Below are positions 57,104 through 64,000 of a stretch of DNA of 64,000 nucleotides, in pieces. The stretch is from Aurantiochytrium sp. KH105 (Eukaryota > Sar > Bigyra > Thraustochytrida > Thraustochytriidae): positions 62,001 through 126,000 of the forward strand of contig BGKB01000089.1 of the NCBI GenBank assembly GCA_003116975.1, read 5' to 3'. A program made the translations under genes and the position numbers. The notes under the pieces are model-generated. The model had not been told where the DNA came from. It was given only the letters and a program-made list of their open reading frames with translations, and made no database searches. Numbering within the stretch: position 1 is the first letter of the stretch; every line of letters starts with the position of its first letter.

Positions 57104-57654
57104 GTGGGAGCTACAATAAGTGCAACTCTTCAGCTAACTGAAGAATTCATGAAATTGCAATCAGCTTCTTCATCGAGATTGTCTTGCGCAAAAGTTCGAT
57201 TTCACGATGGCACCTTGACTGAGAATTAAAATTCATTAATGATGTTCCAAAAGGGAGAACAAACATGGCTCGATTCACCGGCGGGAGAGGAGGTCTTCCA
57301 TTTACAAGCCCACTTGTTATAGCAAGGAAAAAGAAAGTTGGTGTCGGAAAAGAAAAAAGAAAAAAAAATCCGTTGAGTCGTCGCTTTTGTTTCGGCCCCT
57401 CTTTCCTTTTCACACAGAAGTAATGTCCGAGCCTACTTTTGATAAGGCGTATAGGACAATAAAGAGAGCGCTTTGCCCGTAGAGAATCATTTTTTTATCC
57501 TCTGCGCTTCGACGGTGAAAGAAAACGTCTGGACGTTGGTCACCGTAGACCAACGAATATAGTGCTGTCTCGATGTGAATCAAAACGGGAAGGCAAACAG
57601 CCATTGCAGTTCTCCTGGCCAGTGCTACAACGTGAAGCTCTGCTACGAGGAACG
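57104..57654. other. Intergenic region upstream of the two-TM protein gene
   Basis: AT-rich 551 bp. A short Cys-containing + strand frame just before 57655, in another phase, could be part of an upstream exon but is not demonstrable. No supported gene. Confidence 0.45.
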
Positions 57655-58962
57655 ATGGGACCGATAGAGATTCCACTCGCAGATCCCGCGCAGGCGAGTA
57701 TTTGCAATGGTGGTGTCTATTCTGTATCAAGTTCGTGCTGCTACAATGAGTGCTCGCTGTATTATTATGACTTTTGCAAGCTGTCCTGGTACAGTAGCTA
57801 TGGCACCGTTGAATGCTATTCGTCTTCTGAGTACAATTGGTATGGCATCTCACCCATGACATCGAGTCCAACAGTCGATGATGATTGGTACGATTCAAAT
57901 CCAACACGGGTTTATACAAGTGGCCGCCTTGTCAGCGTGACCGTCGAGCACATAATTGCTTCTGTGCTTATCTTGCTCTACGCAATGCCACTCGTGTGCA
58001 TCATTCCCGCCTTTTACGCAATGAAGGGAAAGGAAAGCAAACTGTCAAAGTATGCTCCTCCAATGATGAATGGGGAGGTCCTGTGTATTTGGATTTTCGC
58101 AACAATCTTCTTCAGCTGGATCGGTTATTTAATCGTTGGCGTTGTGCTTCGGTTTGTCCTCAGTCTCAAAGAAGAAATGCATTTTGAATTCAAGCTTGTA
58201 CAAAAGCAAATGAAAGAATTGGAAGGAGTCTCCGAATCGGCATCAGATCAGGGAAATGCAGGTGAAGAGGAAGGAGACAGAGATGACAGTCTCGAACAAG
58301 CTACAGCACAGGTCTTGTCGGCGCCAGGATATCATTATTTCGAGCCAGAACAAGTCTATGAGCAAGAACCTATTCGAGCGCAGACAGAGGAGCTTCAGCA
58401 CACACAGTCTAATCGGAGGGCAGTGATGCCGGAAGCTGCTCACGCAGCCACCACCACAAGCCTTGAGGTCTCTCCACCAACTCGAGGAGCTGGCTTTCCC
58501 GTTCACTCTGCATTCACACAACGTGGTGCAGCGATCTCAGGTCCCAATCCCACTACTGTTTTTGATCAGTCTCTTGCTGCGCAAGAGATCCAATTTCATC
58601 AGCAACAGCAACAACTTTTCCAGCAATATCGTTCGCTCGTACACCAGCAGCTCTTGAATCAAGTTCAAAGTATTCAGCCTGCGAGCGCAAATTTCTCACA
58701 TGGACTTTCAACGCCCATAGCTCAGCAGTTCGTGAGTCTTCAGCCTGCCAGCGCAAGCCTTTTGCAAGACGTTCCAACCTCCGCAGCTCAGCAGTTCGTA
58801 AGCGACGCAGACCTCTCAAACTGCGAACTCGAATTTGTCAGAGGAAGCTTCAACGCTCACAGCTCAGCAGTTCGACAGCTCAGCGCAAATCTATCAAACT
58901 GCAGACTCGCAACCGTCCCAAGATCCTCAAGATACGTTCGAATCATCGGAGCAAACGTTTGA
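57655..58962 (+). CDS. Two-TM protein with Cys/Tyr-rich N-terminus and Gln-rich repeat tail
   Basis: I do not recognise this gene. As read it gives 435 aa. Residues 1-90 are Cys/Tyr/Ser-rich (SSCCYNECSLYYYDFCK), like an extracellular disulfide module, though no signal peptide precedes it, so a first exon may be missing. Two hydrophobic segments follow at about 100-125 (IIASVLILLYAMPLVCIIPA) and 140-165 (LCIWIFATIFFSWIGYLIVG). The rest is acidic then Gln/Ser-rich and contains imperfect repeats ending AQQFVS. The frame changes in the third repeat: in the +1 phase the sequence goes on as TAQQFDSSAQ and stops at 59004, a better match to the repeats than the frame as annotated. Codon use is less GC-biased than in neighbours. 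Confidence 0.55.
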   Translation: MGPIEIPLADPAQASICNGGVYSVSSSCCYNECSLYYYDFCKLSWYSSYGTVECYSSSEYNWYGISPMTSSPTVDDDWYDSNPTRVYTSGRLVSVTVEHIIASVLILLYAMPLVCIIPAFYAMKGKESKLSKYAPPMMNGEVLCIWIFATIFFSWIGYLIVGVVLRFVLSLKEEMHFEFKLVQKQMKELEGVSESASDQGNAGEEEGDRDDSLEQATAQVLSAPGYHYFEPEQVYEQEPIRAQTEELQHTQSNRRAVMPEAAHAATTTSLEVSPPTRGAGFPVHSAFTQRGAAISGPNPTTVFDQSLAAQEIQFHQQQQQLFQQYRSLVHQQLLNQVQSIQPASANFSHGLSTPIAQQFVSLQPASASLLQDVPTSAAQQFVSDADLSNCELEFVRGSFNAHSSAVRQLSANLSNCRLATVPRSSRYVRIIGANV

Positions 58963-59287
58963 AAACCCGAGCCCAGCAGCGAGTGCTCCCGGGGCCTCTT
59001 CATGAATGAGTTATCTTTTAGAGACTCCAATTTGCGGGCAGCCCGCTGCTGGTGATAGCACTAAAAGAATCGATGTTCCCACGGGGTATTTGGTCTTCTC
59101 ATCTTTCTCTCGAAAAACAAGTCGTAGGTTGACAGACCTGGAGAGAATCTCGTGGGGTGGTGCGCACGACTTGGATTGTTTGTTTGTTTTACAGAAAAGG
59201 TATTACTTACAGTACAATTTACGTATCATAATTCCCCAGCCAGACGTTCATTCAGCTCACACAAAGTTGCGAGTTTTCAAAGGCTGT
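58963..59287. other. Convergent intergenic region
   Basis: 325 bp between the two-TM protein gene and the stop codon of the KS-ACP gene. The first 42 bp may be coding if the alternative frame of the upstream gene is used. Otherwise nothing is seen. Confidence 0.45.
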
Positions 59288-62200
59288 TCAGGCCTTCCAG
59301 TCAGGGTAGGGCAGCGCGCAAGACTCGTCGATGATGCCCTGCGAGAGAATGTCGTGCAGCTCCTGCCACTCGCGACGGTTGGCTGCAATATACTCTTCGA
59401 CCGACTGAGAATCGACAAAGTCGTCCCGACGGCTGCGAAGGAGCGCATTAGCCTTCTCTCGGATACCAGGGACCTTGTCCACGAGAAATTCGGCGCCACG
59501 AATGTAGTCCGTCCACTTGCGATCCTGCACATCAACATTGTTGGCAAGCTCGGCGCTGTCAAGAATGGCTGCGTCGTTGCCCTTGAAAAAGTGCAGGTAA
59601 ACCATGACGTAGAACTTGGACATTTCGACAACGCTGGAGCCAAAGAAGGAGTTGAAGGCGTCGTCGTCAATAAAGGCGTCCGCCAGGTACATGACGTTGG
59701 TGTCAAGGTAGTTGATGGCGTTCATGTGCGTGTAGGGTGTAAGGTCGGGCACAAGACTGGCGTTACGCTCAAAGCCAGTGCAGCGAACCACAATGTCCGC
59801 CTCGATCACGTCGTCCGCGCTGCCGCCACGCACGACGACACCGTTCTCGACAAAGTGGTCGATCTCGCCAACGCAGGTCTCGAGCTTACCGAGAAAGTGG
59901 CCCACGAACCAGACGTCCGAGACGCTAATAGTGTGGCCCGTGTGCTTGATGAGGTCAAGCCAGCACTCGGGCATGGTCGAGTTGCTCGATGCGTAAAGCT
60001 GACGCCAAAGAAACATGTTCTTGCTGTTGTGGGTGGCGTTCATCTCGTCGCCAATGTCATCGACGCTTGCGCGGTGCACAAAGTTAATGTAGTCAATGTA
60101 CTTGGGGCAAATGGTGCCATGGCGACGCGCCAGGACGACTACGTTCTTGGCACCGTGTTCAAGCGCAGTACGCGCGTTCTCGACGGCGAAGGCGCCCATG
60201 CCAACAACGACGACCCGCTTGCCAGCCCAGTCAATGTTTTTGTTCTCGGCGTCGCCTCCAAAACCATCGACAATCTGGCCGGAGAACACCTCGTGCTGCT
60301 TCCAGACAATGGGACGAGGGGTACCGACGCGATCGTTAATGGCGAGAATGACTCCCGTCGCGGTGATCCTGGCCCCGCTCTTTTCGAGGCTCACAGTGTA
60401 CGAGGAACCCGAGGCGCCGGAGCGCTCGACGTTTGCAACGCGGGTACTCGTGAAGAGGCGGCCCTGGGCGTTGAGCTCGCGTGCCAGCTTGAGAATATCG
60501 GCGCGAACCTCGGCCGTGGTACTGTGGTCGCGGTTCGGGCGCGAGCGGTAGTCGTGGACGACGCGGTACGAGCCCTCGGAGCTGTTGACCTGGCTCTTGG
60601 CGTTGGCAAAGGTGGTCCAGATGCCGCCGCAAAACTCCTCCTTCTCAAGGACGACAACGTCAACGCCCTCATCCATGAGGCGCTTGGCGGCGAGCAGACC
60701 GACCACACCGGCGCCGACGACGACCACCTCATAAGAGTCCCGGGGAGCGCCAGACGTTGAGACAACCATGTCTTCCTTGGTGAGCAGGCCGACGGCCTCA
60801 TCGTCCTCTACAGGGTAGGCCGGGGAGTTGCGACGCTTGCCGTCGGCGAGGTATGCCTTGACTCGCTTGACAAAGTCCTCGGACTGGGCGGAACCGTCCG
60901 TGGCAAAGCGCACGGGGACGTCAACAAAGAGACGGACATGGGCCGCAAAGCGGGCGGCATCCTGTTCCGGATCAAGATGTCCGGTGAGCACGATCCGCGT
61001 CTCTTCGCTGCCACCGTCGGCAGGATCCGGCTGCACGGCATCGAGCACCTTGGCAGACGCCTCCTGGGCAAAGTAGAAACGGCGGCGGGCAGGGCGAAGG
61101 ACAAAGCCCGGGACGACCTTGGGGAAGAAGGCGCGAGAGGCCATGCGGGCACCGGCAACGAGGGCGCGCATCTTGAGCATGGCGACCTGGCCCGGGATGC
61201 CCTGGGTCTCCGCCGTGGTGGAGAACCCACAGTCGGTACCGGCGATGACCCGCTCGGGGCCCACAACGCGGGCATAGCGGCAGATGCGCTCGCAGACCAC
61301 CGAGGGGTCCTCGACGCTCGAGGAGCAGGTGTCGATGACGCCCGGGTACAGATCAACGTCCTTGGGAATGTCCACGTCCAGAAGCGCGCCGGCGTCGGCG
61401 TTGTGGCGGTGGTTGGCGGTCTCAAATCCAAAGCCACCAGCGTTGATACCAAAAGCAATGGGCATGACCTCGCGCGCGCTCACGTCGCGGTGATGCGTGC
61501 CCGGGTAGTTGCCCCAGCAGACGTGGACGCGTACAGCCTCGCGAGGAATGCCTTCGAGCGCACGGTTGAGCATCTTGACGTGCATGCGGGCGATGCGCTT
61601 CCAGGCCATGAGACCAAGGTGCTTGAAGCGCGTGTGACGCGACATGGCAAGATCGGGGCAGTCGACCTGGAGCGTGAAACCATGACGAACGATCGTGGCG
61701 TACTCGACGTGCATCGCGTCGGCCACCGCGCCGAGGTACTCCTCGTAGGTGGGGTAGACCTCAGGGGCATCATTGTTGAAGAACATGGCGAGCGTGCCGG
61801 GGGAGGGCGCAGAGTAAAAGGCCTGACCGGGAAGTCCAGCGTTGCAGAGGCGCATGGCGCGCTGCACGGTCTGGAGCTCGCGCTCGAGGGCCTTTTGGCC
61901 CGTGTAGGTGACCTCGCCGATGCAGTGCGGGTTGCACGTGCGCACGCTCTTGTTGAGCGTGATGAGACCCGCGCGAACGAGGAAGCGGCGCGCGAGGCAG
62001 GGCAAATCCTCGAGGTCGAGCGGCTGCGGCGCGACGGATTCGTCCTGCTCTTCGAAGCCGGACATGCGCGTGAGCGCCGAGGTGACGTAGTCCATGCGGC
62101 CGGCCTCGCCGTCATTGATGATGCTAATACCGATGCTGAGCTGGGTCTGGATGATCTTGTGGAGCTCCTTGTACTGCTGCTCGGGCTCACGGGGACGCGG

Positions 62201-64000
62201 AAGCGAGCCGACGTGAGTAGTCCGGATGAGACCATCGAAACGCGGGACAGCCCAGGTAAAAGCATCCGGCACGGAATCCTCGCGCTCGGATTCGGGTGCG
62301 CGGGCCGACTGACGTTTGGCCTGCGGCGCGACGGCGGGAACAGGGGTCGGCGCAGCAGTGGCCTGCGCGCGCGAGATCTCACCGGGGGCGATCTTGGCAG
62401 ACTGCATGATCTTCTCACGAAGGTCGGCCCAGGTATAGCCACCGCCGAGAAAGTCGCTGAGCGAGGAAGCCTCGACGGCCATCTTTTGCTCGATGCGCAA
62501 GAAAAGTTCGGTGAGGCCAAGCGAGTCGACGCCGCTCTGAAGGATCTGCGCCTCGGGGGAGACCTGGCCAGCGACGGAGCTCACAACGTCCCAGAAAATC
62601 TGCTCCATGACGGTCTGCTGCATGCTCGCGTCCTCGTGGGCGGCGGAGGAAACCTGCTGCGCGGGTTCGTGCTGCAATTGCATTTGCTGCAGTTTCTGCA
62701 TTTGCTGCTGCAGCTGCTGCTGCTCGAGAATCTGGGCGCGTTGCTGCGTACGGTCAAAGACAAAGACTCTGCTGTTGCTGTTGCGCTCCTTGGCGGGGAC
62801 GGCAACGGGCGGAAGCGGCTTGGGCAAGAGCTGCTGCGGCGCGGCACGAAGCAAGATGTGGACGTTGCTGCCGCCAAAGCCAAAGGAGGAGACGCCAGCG
62901 ACACGGAGCGGCTGGTCAGGGCGGACGTTGGCGTCGGCGGCGAGGCGAAGACCCTCGCAGGGTTCCAGAAGCGGGTTGGCCTCGACAAAGTTGGCCATGC
63001 GCGGAACTTCCTGGCGCGAGAGCACCATGGCTGCGTGCAGCAAACCTGCGACGCCGGCGGCGGCCTCGAGATGGCCGAGGCTGCTCTTGACGCTCGCCAG
63101 GTAGCAGGGACGGTCCGCCGACCGGGACGTGCCCACGGCAGCCTTGAGAGCGCTCCATTCGATCGGATCGCCGAGCTTCGTGCCGGTACCGTGGCACTCG
63201 ACAAAGTCCACCTCGCCAGCATCCACGCGCGCCGCGCGCAAAGCCGCCGCAATGCACTCCTCCTGAGCGGCTGGGCTGGGCGCGGTCAGGCTCGCGCCGC
63301 GGCCACCATTCTGGTTGGAGGCGCCGCCGAGCACCTCGGCGTAATACGGCTCGCAGTCGTCATTGTTGACCTTGCCGGCGTCAGAGCCGTTGAGAGCATC
63401 CGAGTTCTTGGGCTCGCGGCGCTGGAGCAGCACGAGCGCGGCGCCTTCACTGCGCACGTAGCCGTCGGCGCTAGAGTCAAAGGAGCGGCAGCGCGCACCG
63501 GGGGCGAGGAAGCCGGACTGCGCCATGCAGGTGGAGAAGGCGGGGTCCCAGAGCAGGTTGACGCCACCGGCAATGGCGGCATCGATGGTGCCGGCGGCGA
63601 GGTCGCGCTGGGCCTCGAGCACAGCGTCGAGCGAGGAGGCGCAGGCGGAGTTGATGACCTTGCAAGGACCGTGGAGGCGGTAGACGTGGCTGACGCGCGC
63701 GGCGATGATGCTCGGGTTGGTGCCCGTCGGGTAAAAGACCGAGGAGCGGTCGCCGGCAAACTCCGAGTTCCAGGCGCCAATGTAGACGCCGGTGCGCGCG
63801 GGAAGCTGCTCGATACCATGCTCAGTGAGAAGCTTGTCCACGCACGAGAGCACGAGTGCCTGTTGCGGGTCCAGAGTCTGGGCCTCGCCTTGCGAGATTC
63901 CGAACTTGGCGCAGTCCAGCGTCAGATCCCCGAGAAAGGCAGCTGCGCGCTTGCCGCCGTCAAAGCCCGCGTCGAAGCGCACAGCGTCGCCCTGCGACGA
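59288..64000 (-). CDS. Ketosynthase - ACP - core-MetE-like - flavin monooxygenase fusion, N-terminus outside window
   Basis: One frame runs from the right edge to a stop at 59288 (1570 aa visible, no intron). In order: (1) beta-ketoacyl synthase, about 1-390, with C120 (NSACASSLDA), H270 (VECHGTGTKLGDPIE), H310 (KSSLGHLEAAAG) and the end motif SSFGFGGSNVH; (2) a Gln-rich linker, 415-450; (3) acyl carrier protein, about 460-535, with phosphopantetheine serine S493 (GVDSLGL); (4) a domain like the C-terminal half of cobalamin-independent methionine synthase, about 590-965, opening RTTHVGSLPRP and keeping the four likely zinc ligands H826, C828, E860 and C924; (5) flavin-dependent monooxygenase, about 1088-1520, with an FAD site (VVVVGAGVVGLLAA) and an NADPH site (VVVVGMGAFAVENA). 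No acyltransferase, ketoreductase or thioesterase is visible in this part. The opposite strand's open frames are shadows. Confidence 0.9.
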   Translation of the reverse strand, partial: SSQGDAVRFDAGFDGGKRAAAFLGDLTLDCAKFGISQGEAQTLDPQQALVLSCVDKLLTEHGIEQLPARTGVYIGAWNSEFAGDRSSVFYPTGTNPSIIAARVSHVYRLHGPCKVINSACASSLDAVLEAQRDLAAGTIDAAIAGGVNLLWDPAFSTCMAQSGFLAPGARCRSFDSSADGYVRSEGAALVLLQRREPKNSDALNGSDAGKVNNDDCEPYYAEVLGGASNQNGGRGASLTAPSPAAQEECIAAALRAARVDAGEVDFVECHGTGTKLGDPIEWSALKAAVGTSRSADRPCYLASVKSSLGHLEAAAGVAGLLHAAMVLSRQEVPRMANFVEANPLLEPCEGLRLAADANVRPDQPLRVAGVSSFGFGGSNVHILLRAAPQQLLPKPLPPVAVPAKERNSNSRVFVFDRTQQRAQILEQQQLQQQMQKLQQMQLQHEPAQQVSSAAHEDASMQQTVMEQIFWDVVSSVAGQVSPEAQILQSGVDSLGLTELFLRIEQKMAVEASSLSDFLGGGYTWADLREKIMQSAKIAPGEISRAQATAAPTPVPAVAPQAKRQSARAPESEREDSVPDAFTWAVPRFDGLIRTTHVGSLPRPREPEQQYKELHKIIQTQLSIGISIINDGEAGRMDYVTSALTRMSGFEEQDESVAPQPLDLEDLPCLARRFLVRAGLITLNKSVRTCNPHCIGEVTYTGQKALERELQTVQRAMRLCNAGLPGQAFYSAPSPGTLAMFFNNDAPEVYPTYEEYLGAVADAMHVEYATIVRHGFTLQVDCPDLAMSRHTRFKHLGLMAWKRIARMHVKMLNRALEGIPREAVRVHVCWGNYPGTHHRDVSAREVMPIAFGINAGGFGFETANHRHNADAGALLDVDIPKDVDLYPGVIDTCSSSVEDPSVVCERICRYARVVGPERVIAGTDCGFSTTAETQGIPGQVAMLKMRALVAGARMASRAFFPKVVPGFVLRPARRRFYFAQEASAKVLDAVQPDPADGGSEETRIVLTGHLDPEQDAARFAAHVRLFVDVPVRFATDGSAQSEDFVKRVKAYLADGKRRNSPAYPVEDDEAVGLLTKEDMVVSTSGAPRDSYEVVVVGAGVVGLLAAKRLMDEGVDVVVLEKEEFCGGIWTTFANAKSQVNSSEGSYRVVHDYRSRPNRDHSTTAEVRADILKLARELNAQGRLFTSTRVANVERSGASGSSYTVSLEKSGARITATGVILAINDRVGTPRPIVWKQHEVFSGQIVDGFGGDAENKNIDWAGKRVVVVGMGAFAVENARTALEHGAKNVVVLARRHGTICPKYIDYINFVHRASVDDIGDEMNATHNSKNMFLWRQLYASSNSTMPECWLDLIKHTGHTISVSDVWFVGHFLGKLETCVGEIDHFVENGVVVRGGSADDVIEADIVVRCTGFERNASLVPDLTPYTHMNAINYLDTNVMYLADAFIDDDAFNSFFGSSVVEMSKFYVMVYLHFFKGNDAAILDSAELANNVDVQDRKWTDYIRGAEFLVDKVPGIREKANALLRSRRDDFVDSQSVEEYIAANRREWQELHDILSQGIIDESCALPYPDWKA

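Noticed and set aside
58798..58862. Possible 65-nt intron with GTAAGC donor and CACAG acceptor in the two-TM gene
   Set aside because: Splicing here gives a basic, unlike tail (LSSSTAQRKS...) and does not restore the repeat frame, so an indel or plain divergence is more likely.
59006..60760. 584-residue + strand frame antisense to the monooxygenase part of the KS-ACP gene
   Set aside because: Low-complexity Val/His/Asp-rich translation overlapping a clearly conserved FMO domain on the other strand.
1..64000. tRNA, rRNA, CRISPR, riboswitch or bacterial operon signals
   Set aside because: Looked for B-box-like GGTTCGANTC sequences with cloverleaf partners, regular spacer arrays and Shine-Dalgarno-led gene strings; none was convincing.

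Overview
This window is nuclear DNA from a GC-rich, compact and very intron-poor eukaryote. Spliceable introns are convincing in only one of 24 genes. Start codons fit a eukaryotic ATG-first rule: in many genes the frame stays open upstream, but only through non-ATG codons. The gene set is eukaryotic (APC7, ATG9, PXMP4/PMP24, GDP-mannose transporter, NHE, RCC1-BTB, ADF-H, START). A ciliary ERICH3-like protein suggests a flagellated life stage, and secreted GCC2/GCC3-type cysteine-repeat proteins are present. Together with AT-less polyketide-synthase-type coding and strong C/G third-position bias in some genes, this fits a stramenopile protist, most plausibly a thraustochytrid (Labyrinthulomycetes). 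That assignment is inference; no rRNA or tRNA is present to confirm it.

Layout. 1-4529 (-) is a >1500-codon intronless gene of unknown function, running off the left edge. 5794-11831 holds APC7 (+), an ERICH3-like ciliary protein (-) and a GT25 glycosyltransferase (-). A 3.9 kb repeat-laden divergent region (11832-15733) precedes a TPR protein (+). 17.4-25.1 kb holds a secreted Cys-rich protein (-), ATG9 (+), a START-domain protein (+) and PXMP4 (+). 25.6-30.2 kb has a Na+/H+ exchanger (-) and a mitochondrial class I fumarase (-) with two introns. 31.5-45.4 kb has a GDP-mannose transporter (+), a Ppx/GppA-type ATPase (-), an AT-rich transposon-like element, a triple ADF-H protein (-), a PIN-domain protein (-), an RCC1-BTB protein (+) and a microsomal-type epoxide hydrolase (-). 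47.4-54.3 kb has argininosuccinate synthase (+), a 1057-aa secreted Cys-repeat protein (-) and an unrecognised membrane protein (-). 55.1-59.0 kb has a HINT protein (+), a malonyl-CoA:ACP transacylase (+) and a two-TM protein (+).

The most interesting locus is at the right edge. From 59288 to the window end (-) one uninterrupted frame encodes ketosynthase - acyl carrier protein - core-MetE-like (cobalamin-independent methionine synthase C-terminal half) - flavin monooxygenase, and it is still open at its N-terminal side. No acyltransferase domain is visible in the part present. A discrete malonyl-CoA:ACP transacylase without an obvious mitochondrial presequence lies about 2.2 kb beyond its 3' end. 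This combination is a candidate undescribed megasynthase that could join polyketide chemistry to methyl/thiol transfer and flavin-dependent oxidation.

Most genes sit in divergent or convergent pairs separated by 0.3-2 kb. Their leaders are rich in short tandem repeats, often with a 5-bp period. No CRISPR array, prokaryotic operon or RNA gene was seen.
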